39,048 nucleotides of DNA from Gemmataceae bacterium (GTDB taxonomy: Bacteria; Planctomycetota; Planctomycetia; Gemmatales; Gemmataceae). The notes under the pieces are model-generated. The model searched no databases. It saw only the letters and a list, made by a program, of their open reading frames with translations, and was not told where the DNA came from. Position numbers and translations under genes: made by a program. Positions 8,059-15,839 of the stretch are shown here, piece by piece; within the stretch, counting starts at the first letter, position 1, and every line of letters begins with the position of its first letter. The stretch spans positions 1 through 39,048 of the forward strand of contig JAHBXO010000048.1 in the NCBI GenBank assembly GCA_019636445.1, given 5' to 3'.

Positions 8059-8106
8059 CCCGCGCTCGGCTCCGAAGACTCCGCCTCGCGGCTAAACAAT
8101 CGGTTT
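8059..8106. repeat. Family A repeat, direct copy of the palindrome arm
   Basis: A second copy of the right arm of the preceding palindrome, including the following AACAATCGGTTT. Positions 8006-8053 and 8059-8106 are thus a tandem direct repeat that differs at only a few bases. It sits in the 287-base gap upstream of the tricorn protease gene. Confidence 0.8.
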
Positions 8107-8245
8107 AATCCGACCTTTCCATTCGTCATATCCTGCGCGGCGAACGGTTCGCGTTTTGCATTCCCGCGCGGCGGCCGGTAAGCTGGAGAAAGATTGCCGG
8201 CTCTCCCGCCCCGCACCCCGAAACTTCACCCGGGTTTCACCTTCC

Positions 8246-11200
8246 ATGCCCCGATATTCTCTCGCGGTACTCGCCGCGCTCGTCGCGCTCCCGCTTGCGG
8301 CCCAGGAGCCGATCAAGTTCTCCCGCACGCCGGACATTTCGCCGGATGGCAAACTCGTCGCGTTCAGCTACCTCGGCGACATCTGGACCGTCGAGGCGAT
8401 CGGCGGCGTCGCGCGGCCCGTCACCATGCACGAGGCGCACGACCTCTGGCCGTGCATCAGCCCCGACGGCCGACAGATCGCGTTCTCGTCGAACCGCCAC
8501 GGCAGCTACGACGTCTTCGTCACGCCGATCCACGGCGGCAAGCCGAAGCGCCTCACCTTCGATAGCGGCCACGACACCGTCACCGGCTGGACGCCGGACG
8601 GCAAGAACATCGTCTTCTCGTCCACGCGTTCGCCGGCGTACCCCAGCAATGCCGAGGTTTTCACCGTACCCGTCGACGGCGGCCAGGAGACGCGGCTGAA
8701 CCTCTTCGAAGGGAAGGAAGCCTACTTCGCCCCCACGGGCAAGCACGTCGCGTTCGTCCGCGGCCCCGGCCTCTGGTACCGCAAGGGCTATCGCGGCTCG
8801 TCCAACGACGACCTGTGGATCGCGAACGCCGACGGCGAGAACCCCCGCCAACTGACGCGCTTCAACGGCCAGGACACCTCGCCGATGTGGTCGCCCGATG
8901 GCAAGACTTTGTACTACGTCGGCGAATCGCCCGCCAAACCGGGCATCGCGAACATCGTCGCGCAATCGGTGCAGCCCGATTCGGCTTCGTTGGTCGTCGG
9001 CGCGCCGAAACCGTTGACGAATCACTCCGACGAGTTCGTCCGCCGGGCACGGATCAGTGGCAACGGCGAGTGGATCGTGTACGAATGCGGGGCGGACCTG
9101 TTCGTGGTGAACACGAAGACCGGGCAGAATCGGAAGCTGGCGATCGAGGTGCATGCCGACGACAAGCAGAACACCGAACGGACGGTCACGTTCACGCGGG
9201 ATGCCACGGAGTTCGCGCTCTCGCCGGACGAGTCGCACGCCGTCGTCGTCGTGCATGGCGAATTGTTCCTGACGAAGGTGCCCGGCGGCGGCAAGGCGAC
9301 GCGCCTGACGGACCACCCCGCCTTCGATTCCGCCCCGACGTGGGCACCCGACGGCAAGAGCATCGTCTTCGCGTCCGACCGTACCGGCGTGGTCGACCTC
9401 TACAAGCTCGAGCCGGACGACGTCGAACATCCGGAGATGACGAAGGCGCACAAGTTCAAGACGACGCGCCTGACCGATTCGCTCGAAGAAGAGACGGCGA
9501 TCGTCTTCTCGCCGAAGGGCGATCTGGTCACCTTCATTCGGGGTGGCAAGCTCTGGAGCATGAAGCCGGACGGGAAGGATCAGAAGGTGGTGATCGGCGA
9601 TGTGCAGGTGATGGACTACGATTGGTCGCCGGACGGCAAGTACATCGCCTACGCGCGAATGGACGGCTCGTTCGCCAGCGAGGTCTTCGTGCACGCGCTG
9701 GATGGATCGTTCCCGGCGAAAAACCTCTCGCGGTATGCCACGTACAACGGCGACGTGACCTGGAGCAACACGGGCGGGAAGATCGCGTTCCTGGGCCAGC
9801 GCCGCGGGACGTACGCGATGCGCGTCGTCTCGCTGTTCAAGCCGACGGCCGATGGCAGCACGCCCGGCCGAAATGCCGACATCGACTGGGACGACATGCA
9901 CCTGCGGGTGGCGAATGCCGGGGGCATCGCGGCCGAGGGCGGCGCGATCTCGCCGGACGGCACGCAAGTGGCCTTCCGCGCCATCAATAACGGCGACGAC
10001 CTCTGGGTGGCGAGTTCCGATGGCCGCAGCCTCAACCGCCTCACCACCGGCAATCAGTCCCCGCGGGGAATCCGCTGGTCCAAGCGCGCCGGCGGTATGA
10101 TCTGGTTCCTCAATGGATCGGGCGAACTCCGCGGCGTTCGTTCCGGCGGGTCCAGCCCGCTCGCCAGCGCCGTGTTCGGCAGCGGCACGGCGAACGACCC
10201 GCTCAAGGTGCCCTTCTCCGCCAAGCTGACCATCCAGCGCGACGAGGAGTTCGGCGAAATGTACGCCCAGGCCTGGCGGACGCTCAGCGACTATTTCTAC
10301 GATGCCGGGCACCACGGCACCGACTGGAAGAAGGTCCGGCAGAAATACGCGGAACTCGTGCCGCACGTTGCCCAAAGGGAAGACTTGTATTCGCTCGTCA
10401 GCCTGATGCTCGGCGAACTGAACGCCTCGCACCTGGGCATCTCCGGCCGGTTGCCCGTCGCCGAGGAGCAGACGGCCGACCTCGGCCTGCTCTTCGACGA
10501 AACGCACAAGGGGCCGGGCCTCAAGATCGCGGAAATCCTCAAACGCGGTCCGGCGGACAAGCGCGGCCTCGGCCTGAAGCCCGGCGACATCGTGCTCGCC
10601 CTCGACCGCGAGGAAATCACCGCGAAGACGAACCTCGCCAAGCTGCTCAACAGCAAGGCCGGCGAGGTCGTCCTCGTGGACGTGACTTCGAACCCGGCCG
10701 ATCCCAAGGCGAAGCGGCGGATCGAAATCAAGGCGGAGAACCGCGACCGGATCGGCGAGTTGCTCTACGACCGCTGGGTGGAACGCAATGCCGCGCAGGT
10801 CGCGAAGGAGAGCGGTGGCAAGGTCGGCTACATCCACATCCCCGGCATGGACGACGCCGGATTGGAGAAGTTCGTGCGCGCCTTGTATTCCGACAACTTC
10901 GACAAGGAAGCGATCGTGTTGGACGTCCGCTTCAACGGCGGCGGCTTCACCCACGATCAGGTCATCAACTATCTGACGGGCAAGGAACACACCATCTTCC
11001 GCCAGCGGAACGGCGGCGAGGGCCTCGTGCTGCGGAACTTCGACCGGAAATGGGCCAAGCCGGTGAGCCTGCTCATCAACAATCGCTCGTACAGCGACGC
11101 GGAGATCTTTCCGCACGCGTTCCGCAGCGTCGGGTTGGGCAAGGTCGTCGGCCAGGCGACCGGCGGGCACGTGATCGGGACGTATCAGATCCGCCTGATC

Positions 11201-11518
11201 GACGGGTCGAGTTTCCGTGTGCCGCGCACCGGCGTGTTCACGACCAAGGGCGTGAACATGGAGAAGGAGGGCGTGCAACCCGACGTGGCGATCGAGCAGA
11301 CGGCGGCGGACTGGAAGCGCGGGCATGACACGCAACTAAGCGAGGCGTTGAAGGTCGTGCAATCGGATGTGGTGGCTTGGAAGAAAGCGAAAGGGTTGCC
11401 GGTGGCGGCAGCCGAGGCGCCGAAGACCGCGACGCCGATGACGATACCGATGGCGGCCCCCGCAGCCCCGATGAAGACCGCGCCCCCGGCACCGACGGCG
11501 AAGGGCGCGGGAAACTGA
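8246..11518 (+). CDS. Tricorn-type protease, secreted
   Basis: A 1,090-residue protease that should cut peptides into very short products. It starts with a signal peptide (MPRYSLAVLAALVALPLAAQ). Residues about 25-640 are WD40/TolB-like propeller repeats (repeated SPDGKLVAFSY, WSPDGKTLYY, WAPDGKSIVFAS). Then come the tricorn core domain with ELNASHLG (His 729), a PDZ domain (about 760-850, GLKPGDIVLALDR) and an S41-like catalytic domain with VLDVRFNGGG and NNRSYSDAEIF (Ser 950, Asp 951). An acidic cluster follows in NMEKEGVQPD. Spacing of His, Ser and the Glu region matches the known tricorn active site. The tail from about 1055 is an Ala/Pro/Thr-rich linker. The start was chosen at ATG 8246 because it gives a clean signal peptide; the frame extends upstream to 8156 without support. 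The signal peptide places it outside the cytoplasm. Confidence 0.92.
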   Translation: MPRYSLAVLAALVALPLAAQEPIKFSRTPDISPDGKLVAFSYLGDIWTVEAIGGVARPVTMHEAHDLWPCISPDGRQIAFSSNRHGSYDVFVTPIHGGKPKRLTFDSGHDTVTGWTPDGKNIVFSSTRSPAYPSNAEVFTVPVDGGQETRLNLFEGKEAYFAPTGKHVAFVRGPGLWYRKGYRGSSNDDLWIANADGENPRQLTRFNGQDTSPMWSPDGKTLYYVGESPAKPGIANIVAQSVQPDSASLVVGAPKPLTNHSDEFVRRARISGNGEWIVYECGADLFVVNTKTGQNRKLAIEVHADDKQNTERTVTFTRDATEFALSPDESHAVVVVHGELFLTKVPGGGKATRLTDHPAFDSAPTWAPDGKSIVFASDRTGVVDLYKLEPDDVEHPEMTKAHKFKTTRLTDSLEEETAIVFSPKGDLVTFIRGGKLWSMKPDGKDQKVVIGDVQVMDYDWSPDGKYIAYARMDGSFASEVFVHALDGSFPAKNLSRYATYNGDVTWSNTGGKIAFLGQRRGTYAMRVVSLFKPTADGSTPGRNADIDWDDMHLRVANAGGIAAEGGAISPDGTQVAFRAINNGDDLWVASSDGRSLNRLTTGNQSPRGIRWSKRAGGMIWFLNGSGELRGVRSGGSSPLASAVFGSGTANDPLKVPFSAKLTIQRDEEFGEMYAQAWRTLSDYFYDAGHHGTDWKKVRQKYAELVPHVAQREDLYSLVSLMLGELNASHLGISGRLPVAEEQTADLGLLFDETHKGPGLKIAEILKRGPADKRGLGLKPGDIVLALDREEITAKTNLAKLLNSKAGEVVLVDVTSNPADPKAKRRIEIKAENRDRIGELLYDRWVERNAAQVAKESGGKVGYIHIPGMDDAGLEKFVRALYSDNFDKEAIVLDVRFNGGGFTHDQVINYLTGKEHTIFRQRNGGEGLVLRNFDRKWAKPVSLLINNRSYSDAEIFPHAFRSVGLGKVVGQATGGHVIGTYQIRLIDGSSFRVPRTGVFTTKGVNMEKEGVQPDVAIEQTAADWKRGHDTQLSEALKVVQSDVVAWKKAKGLPVAAAEAPKTATPMTIPMAAPAAPMKTAPPAPTAKGAGN

Positions 11519-11554
11519 GTGCCGGTTCCGCCGGTCGCACGGCCGGATATGCGG

Positions 11555-11584
11555 GCCGACTCGCAAAGGCGGGTCGGCTTTTTT
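11555..11584 (+). terminator. Rho-independent terminator of the tricorn gene
   Basis: A 10-base-pair stem (GCCGACTCGC / GCGGGTCGGC, one G-T pair) with an AAAG loop is followed directly by six T residues at 11579-11584. It lies 36 bases downstream of the tricorn stop codon and before the ribosome binding site of the next gene. Confidence 0.9.
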
Positions 11585-11642
11585 CATGCGCGACGTGGCG
11601 CGGTTCCGAAGGTGTAATATGTTGAAATCGAGAATACACCGT

Positions 11643-11648
11643 GAGGAG
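11643..11648 (+). promoter_or_regulatory. Ribosome binding site deciding the GTG start
   Basis: GAGGAG lies six bases before the GTG at 11655 and supports that start over the in-frame upstream ATG codons (11586 and 11619-11621), which would add an Arg-rich N-terminus overlapping the terminator region. Confidence 0.8.
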
Positions 11649-11654
11649 CCAGCC

Positions 11655-12344
11655 GTGCCCGAACCGCTGATCGTCACGTTCTACCGGAAGCTGCCGCAGC
11701 CGTCGCCGACCGATGACCGCGACCTCTGGCAGGCGGGAGTGCAGGACGCGATCCGCGAGTTCCGCCACTCGATCAAGAACAACTACACCGAAGGCACGCT
11801 CCAGCGGCTTGTCGGCCACGACGACCCGCTCGCCCGTCAGGCCGCGGTCCTCGCGCTCGGCCTCGTCGGCACCCTCGATTCCAACGCCGCCGTCGCCGCC
11901 GCGCTCCAGGATTCCGACTGGCTCGTGCGCCAGTTCGCCGAAGACGCACTCTGGGAAATCTGGTACCGCGGCGACAATGCCGAGTACTGCTGGTCCCTCC
12001 AGCAGGCGATGCAGCTCGGCGACTTCGCCCAGACTCTCGCCGCCCTGGACGACCTGATCCGCGAGGCGCCGGAGTTCGCCGAGGCGTACAACCAGCGGGC
12101 GATCCTGCTGTTCCGCCGGGGCGAATTCGCGCGGAGTGCCGCCGACTGCAAGGCTGTGCTGCGGATGAACCCGTACCACTTCGGTGCCGCGGCCGGCATG
12201 GGCCAGTGCTACCTGAAGATGAACAAGCCGCGCGCCGCCCTGCGGGCCTTCCGGCAGGCGCTCGAACTGAACCCGGCGCTCGTAGACCTGCGCGACGCCG
12301 TACAGGCCCTGCGGCAGGCGCTCGGAGAAGAGTGGGGAGATTGA
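11655..12344 (+). CDS. HEAT-like and TPR repeat protein
   Basis: A 229-residue scaffold-type protein. Residues about 35-110 resemble HEAT-type helical repeats (LVGHDDPLARQAAVLALGLV, AALQDSDWLVRQFAEDALWE). Residues about 115-225 are tetratricopeptide repeats (AEAYNQRAILLFRRGEFARS, GAAAGMGQCYLKMNKPRAAL, RAFRQALELNPALVDLRDAV). Such proteins mediate protein contacts. No enzyme motif, signal peptide or membrane segment is present. The GTG at 11655 begins MPEPLIVTFYRK and has a good ribosome binding site. Its TGA stop (12342-12344) overlaps the first bases of the REP palindrome that flanks the transposase gene, so the repeat sits exactly at its 3' end. The partner is unknown. Confidence 0.85.
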   Translation: MPEPLIVTFYRKLPQPSPTDDRDLWQAGVQDAIREFRHSIKNNYTEGTLQRLVGHDDPLARQAAVLALGLVGTLDSNAAVAAALQDSDWLVRQFAEDALWEIWYRGDNAEYCWSLQQAMQLGDFAQTLAALDDLIREAPEFAEAYNQRAILLFRRGEFARSAADCKAVLRMNPYHFGAAAGMGQCYLKMNKPRAALRAFRQALELNPALVDLRDAVQALRQALGEEWGD

Positions 12345-12425
12345 ATTTCCAGCCCGGAGCGCGAGTGACGGGCGAGCCACGCCCGCCGAGGCTCGCCCGT
12401 CGCTCGCGCTCCGGGCTGGAAATTC
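12343..12425. repeat. Family D REP palindrome upstream of the transposase
   Basis: Two 36-base arms (12343-12378 and 12390-12425) are reverse complements with one mismatch, separated by an 11-base loop. Outer ends are GAATTTCCAGCC and GGCTGGAAATTC. The right arm shares 31 identical bases with the element downstream of the transposase gene (12919 onward). It overlaps the stop of the HEAT/TPR gene and ends 13 bases before the transposase ATG. Confidence 0.92.
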
Positions 12426-12438
12426 GGAAATAATACCC

Positions 12439-12885
12439 ATGCCGCTCGCCTACCACATCACGTGGCACACCTACGGATCGTGGCTGCCAGGCGACGACAG
12501 GGGCTGGGTGAAGCGAGAGGTCCCCGGCATCCAACCGCCGGACGCCGAGCTCCGATCGCAAGTCGAATTCAACCTCGCCCACGAACGACCGCTATTGACG
12601 GATGAGCAACGTGCGATTGTCGAAGAGACCATCCGCGAGCATTGCCGCATTCGCAGTTGGACGTTGCACGCGGTCAACGTGCGGAGCAACCACGTTCATG
12701 TCGTCGTCACCGCGGAACGGAAACCCGAGGAGGTCATGCACCAGTTGAAGTCGTGGAGTTCACGGAAGCTGAATGAACAGGTTGGTGCGAAGACGCGCTG
12801 GTGGGCGTATCACGGCAGCACGAAATGGATCGTCGATCAGGCGTATCTCGCGAATGCGATTCGATATGTGCTTGAAAGACAGTGA
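12439..12885 (+). CDS. REP-associated Y1 transposase (IS200-like, RAYT)
   Basis: A 148-residue protein of the transposase IS200-like superfamily, the single-strand DNA endonucleases that act on hairpins. The fold begins MPLAYHITWHTYGSWLPGDD, and the metal-binding HxH pair is in SNHVHVVVTA (His 85, His 87). The C-terminal helix is AIRYVLERQ. The catalytic Tyr is not obvious: the place where one is expected reads WWAYHGSTKWIVDQAYLANA, leaving Y124 or Y136 as candidates, so the enzyme may be weakened or follow a variant. It is flanked on both sides by copies of the same palindrome, the arrangement expected for a RAYT with its REP elements. No insertion-sequence ends or target duplications were seen, so it is probably a single-copy domesticated gene and not an active IS. 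Confidence 0.85.
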   Translation: MPLAYHITWHTYGSWLPGDDRGWVKREVPGIQPPDAELRSQVEFNLAHERPLLTDEQRAIVEETIREHCRIRSWTLHAVNVRSNHVHVVVTAERKPEEVMHQLKSWSSRKLNEQVGAKTRWWAYHGSTKWIVDQAYLANAIRYVLERQ

Positions 12886-12896
12886 GCGATTGACAA

Positions 12897-12953
12897 CCCC
12901 GAGCGCAAGCGAGGGATAAGCTCGCCCGTCGCTCGCGCTCCGGGCTGGAATTA
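12897..12953. repeat. Family D REP element downstream of the transposase
   Basis: Positions 12919-12952 repeat the right arm of the upstream palindrome (31 identical bases, ending CCGGGCTGGAA). Positions 12897-12918 are a degraded left arm (CCCCGAGCGCAAGCGAGGG). The last bases (tta, 12951-12953) are at the same time the TAA stop of the minus-strand oxidoreductase gene. Confidence 0.88.
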
Positions 12954-13934
12954 CAGTCGAACAACACTCGACTTTCGAATCGACTCCTCCGCCGCTTCGA
13001 TCATCGTCTGTGCCGTGATCGCATCCTCCAGGGTGCTCAGCGGCTTCTCGCCCAACCGCAGGCAGTCGACGAGGAAGTGCCGCACTTCGTTCATCACGCT
13101 GCCCTGGTAGGCCGTGTACGTCTGGCTGTGCACGAGGCCCGGCTTGATCTCGACGTGGTCGCGGTAGCTGTAGCGGGTGCTGCCGGCGGTGCCGATCACC
13201 TTGACCATCACCGTCCACGGGTCGGCCGCGTGGTCGTCGGCCGCGAAGCTCGCGCAGAAGTGGGCGAGCGCGCCGTTGGCGAGGCGCATCTGCACCATCG
13301 CGATGTCTTCTTCGGTGTACTCCTTGTAGTGCAGCGTCGCCTTCATGGCGCACAGTTCGACCGGCTTGCCCACGAGATAGAGCAGGATGTACGAGTGGTG
13401 CGTGAGGATCTGCCGCACGACGCCGGGGTAGCGCTTCGCGACTTCCTCCGGGTGGTGGATGTTGTACATCACGTACGCCGACACGATCTTGCCTAGGTCG
13501 CCGCCGTCGACAAGCTCCTTCGTGCGCCGCATGGACGACTCGTAGATGTAGTTGTGCCCCGGCAGGCAGACGAGGTCCTTCGCGTCGGCGAGTTTCTTCA
13601 TCTCGGCGATCTGCGCCACCGATTCGCCGACCGGCTTCTCGACGAGCACGTGCTTGCCGGCCTTGAGCGCCGCGGCCGTGTATTCGAGGTGCGTCTCGAG
13701 GTTCGTGAGCACGAACACGGCGTCGATGGCCGGATCGTTCACGAGCGCGTCGACGGTCGGGTAGTTCTTGCAGCCGAAGTCCTTGGCGCGTTCCTTCGCG
13801 CGCTCCTGGCTGCGGTTCCAGAGGCCGACGAGCTTCGCCCCCGGCGTCCGTTCGACGGCCTTCGCGTGCAGGATGGCGATATCGCCGGCACCAATGAAGC
13901 CGACGCCGATGGTGTCCTTCGTGATCTTGGGCAT
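12951..13934 (-). CDS. Gfo/Idh/MocA family oxidoreductase
   Basis: A 327-residue NAD(P)-dependent oxidoreductase of the glucose-fructose oxidoreductase/inositol dehydrogenase family, usually acting on sugars or cyclitols. The Rossmann domain begins VGFIGAGDIAILHAKA (about 11-25), and the cofactor-pocket motif HVLVEKPVGE (EKP at 99-101) is typical. The catalytic helix region is around YPGVVRQILTHHSYIL. The C-terminal alpha/beta domain covers about residues 125-310. There is no twin-arginine or other signal peptide, so it is cytoplasmic, unlike many planctomycete members. The ATG at 13934 is preceded by AGG about eight bases upstream. Its stop codon is shared with the edge of the REP element. 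The substrate cannot be told from sequence; nearby glycan genes make a sugar derivative plausible. Confidence 0.9.
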   Translation of the reverse strand: MPKITKDTIGVGFIGAGDIAILHAKAVERTPGAKLVGLWNRSQERAKERAKDFGCKNYPTVDALVNDPAIDAVFVLTNLETHLEYTAAALKAGKHVLVEKPVGESVAQIAEMKKLADAKDLVCLPGHNYIYESSMRRTKELVDGGDLGKIVSAYVMYNIHHPEEVAKRYPGVVRQILTHHSYILLYLVGKPVELCAMKATLHYKEYTEEDIAMVQMRLANGALAHFCASFAADDHAADPWTVMVKVIGTAGSTRYSYRDHVEIKPGLVHSQTYTAYQGSVMNEVRHFLVDCLRLGEKPLSTLEDAITAQTMIEAAEESIRKSSVVRL

Positions 13935-14101
13935 GGGAGAAGCCTGTTACGGGATCCGGGTGGAGTTCGAATTAAAGTAGGAATCGGCACGACGAAGACC
14001 GAGTCGGTTTCCGCGCGGGAATTCCGGAATCCGGAATCGGGTCGGGCTCGTATACCCGTCGATCGCCCAACTTCCGTAGTCCCACGTCCGGACGATCTCC
14101 C

Positions 14102-14644
14102 ATGGCCACATTGACCGCCGACTTCCTCGACAAGTTCGTTGGCAAGACCATTGTCGACATCTGCCCGCTGAAATTCGGAACGATCGGCGACAAGCACAAC
14201 CACTGCGCGCACTTCGTCGGGCATGTGATGAAGCTCAACAACGCTTCGACCAACGGATTCACCTGTGCCGGCATGGTCTATTCCGGCAAATCGCATCCGG
14301 ACGCCGGCGCGGTGATCCGCGTGAACGACCTCTACAACATCTGCATCGACATCGACGAACCCGACCCGCTGGGCTGCCTCGCCTACTACACGCTGCCGAA
14401 CAACATCGACAAGAATGGATTCATGGGCACGATGTCGCAGAAGCACGTCGGCATCTGCCACGGCGGCTACGTCTACAACTACGGCAATTCGAAGGACGCG
14501 GTGCGCAAGGACAAGGTCGGCGATCTGGCGTCGCTCTACGGGGCAAAAACAATCACCCGCTACACGAAGCTCCCGCCGTTGTACACGCTGCTGACGCTGG
14601 AGGAGATCCAGGCACTGGTTCCGGCCCCGGCAAAGAAGCCCTAG
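14102..14644 (+). CDS. Possible NlpC/P60- or CHAP-like papain-fold protein
   Basis: A 180-residue protein of uncertain family. HNHCAHFVGHVMKL (Cys about 34) resembles the catalytic Cys helix of CHAP/NlpC-type amidases (a Cys followed by H-F-V and a helix). KHVGICHGGYVYNYGNS (about 118-134) could supply the catalytic His on the following strand. If so, it would cleave peptidoglycan peptides or another amide bond, or be a related structural protein. Against this, there is no signal peptide or cell-wall binding domain, so a cytoplasmic or phage- or secretion-related role is equally possible. It is divergent from the oxidoreductase (167-base gap with short GGAATCCGGAAT-type repeats) and convergent with the cyclase gene. 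Only the fold-level guess is offered. Confidence 0.5.
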   Translation: MATLTADFLDKFVGKTIVDICPLKFGTIGDKHNHCAHFVGHVMKLNNASTNGFTCAGMVYSGKSHPDAGAVIRVNDLYNICIDIDEPDPLGCLAYYTLPNNIDKNGFMGTMSQKHVGICHGGYVYNYGNSKDAVRKDKVGDLASLYGAKTITRYTKLPPLYTLLTLEEIQALVPAPAKKP

Positions 14645-14717
14645 GAACGGACGAAGAGCGTCGGAAGCCGTCTTCGGGTTCTCGGGAGCCGGGAACGCGG
14701 CAAACACCCGCTCCCGC

Positions 14718-15668
14718 TCACTTCGTTTCGCCGGGGTCTTCGGGCATCTCGAACTTGAGCGGCTGCCAGACGTGCGGGCGGTCGAGCGGTTCGATGCGCA
14801 GCTTCTCCTCGCCGGCCTGGAAGACGCGCACCGTGCCGGACGACTGGCTGACGACGAAGGCGATCGCCTTCGTCTTCTTGCTGATGGCGGCGCCGGAGAG
14901 GTGCCGGCTGCCGAAGCCTTTCGGGAGTTCGACCCCTTCGGTGGGCACGTCGAGGTAGACGCACGCCGCCTCGGCGATGCCGTCGCGGTCGATCAGGATC
15001 GCGCCGTCCAGTTTGGCGATCTCCTTGATCTGTTCGCGCACGTCGCGGAAGCGGATGTCCCGCTCCTTCTTGGTGTAGCCTCGGAATGGGTTGAAGTTGC
15101 GGAACTTGGCCATGCCGTGGACCTTCCGCGTGTCGCCGACGACAATGATCGCGCCGGTGGGGTGCCCCTCGCGGCCCTCGCGGCCGATCTCGGTGGCCAG
15201 TTCCACCACGGCCTTGAGCACGTCCTGCGGCACGCTCGTGCCCAGCTTGCGCAGGTCCTGCGAGGTCATCTTTTCGAGGTGTTCGCCGAGGTGGATGACA
15301 CTCATGGTGTCGATCGGTTCGGGGGCATCCTCGGTACTGGCGATGCCGTTGTAGAGGACGACGACGTGCGCGCCGGGCTTCAGCTTGTCGTCCGTCACGG
15401 CGCGCAGGAGCGCGTTGCTGAGCCGTTCCTGCGTCGGTAGCGGATCGGGGTCGAGGTCGATGACCGTCCAGCCTTCGCGTTCGCGCAAGGTCTTGGTGAG
15501 CGCGGGGCTTTCCGCCGCGACGAAGAGTCGGCAGCCGAGCAGGCGCTGGGAGACTTCGTCCCAGTCGAGGGGTGTTTCGGTGAGGAGCAGCACGGCGTCG
15601 GCCGGCAGGACCCGCACGGTGTCGCGGGCCGCCTGGAGCAGCGCGGCCGTCTGCATCGGTAGCGTCAT
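14718..15668 (-). CDS. Diadenylate cyclase, DacZ-like
   Basis: A 316-residue protein with a C-terminal DAC (DisA_N) domain that makes c-di-AMP from two ATP. The DAC part (about 165-300) reads PTGAIIVVGDTRKVHGMAKF, NPFRGYTKKERDIRF, LDGAILIDRDGIAEAACVYL (DGA at 221-223), then LPKGFGSRHLSGAAISKKTK and FVVSQSSGTVRVFQAG. The second motif is RHL (255-257) where classical cyclases have RHR, so activity needs proof. The N-terminal 160 residues are a separate alpha/beta domain of unknown role. This layout and the IGDTxKV and NPFxGY motifs resemble archaeal DacZ-type proteins more than CdaA or DisA. No membrane segment is seen, so the protein is cytoplasmic. It is divergent from the glycosyltransferase operon. 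Confidence 0.82.
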   Translation of the reverse strand: MTLPMQTAALLQAARDTVRVLPADAVLLLTETPLDWDEVSQRLLGCRLFVAAESPALTKTLREREGWTVIDLDPDPLPTQERLSNALLRAVTDDKLKPGAHVVVLYNGIASTEDAPEPIDTMSVIHLGEHLEKMTSQDLRKLGTSVPQDVLKAVVELATEIGREGREGHPTGAIIVVGDTRKVHGMAKFRNFNPFRGYTKKERDIRFRDVREQIKEIAKLDGAILIDRDGIAEAACVYLDVPTEGVELPKGFGSRHLSGAAISKKTKAIAFVVSQSSGTVRVFQAGEEKLRIEPLDRPHVWQPLKFEMPEDPGETK

Positions 15669-15827
15669 GGTCGCTCTTTCGGAGGCGTGTTGCCGTCCAA
15701 TAGTAAGTGACGACCGGGCGGACCGCCAACGGTGCGCGCGAAGATTCGGACGATTTTTCCCAAGTATTCCGATTCGGGCTGGGCTTGACAGGTCCGCGCC
15801 CGGTGGCGGACCATCGGCGGACCCTCC

Positions 15828-15832
15828 GGAGG
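15828..15832 (+). promoter_or_regulatory. Ribosome binding site of the glycosyltransferase operon
   Basis: GGAGG lies seven bases before the GTG at 15840 and supports that start codon for the first glycosyltransferase gene. Confidence 0.7.
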
Positions 15833-15839
15833 CTCTCCT

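Noticed and set aside
7962..8106. CRISPR-like direct repeats
   Set aside because: Only two direct units without spacers; they are parts of a palindrome family found elsewhere.
8156..8184. Possible promoter TTGCAT, 17-base spacer, TAAGCT before the tricorn gene
   Set aside because: Only three of six bases match in each box, which is expected by chance, so it is not called.
8237..11335. Open minus-strand frame of more than 1,000 codons opposite the tricorn gene
   Set aside because: It mirrors the tricorn gene, with low-complexity Val/Arg/Asp composition and no motifs.
12343..12953. Complete insertion sequence around the transposase
   Set aside because: The flanking repeats are REP palindromes shared with gene ends; no IS termini or target duplication were seen.
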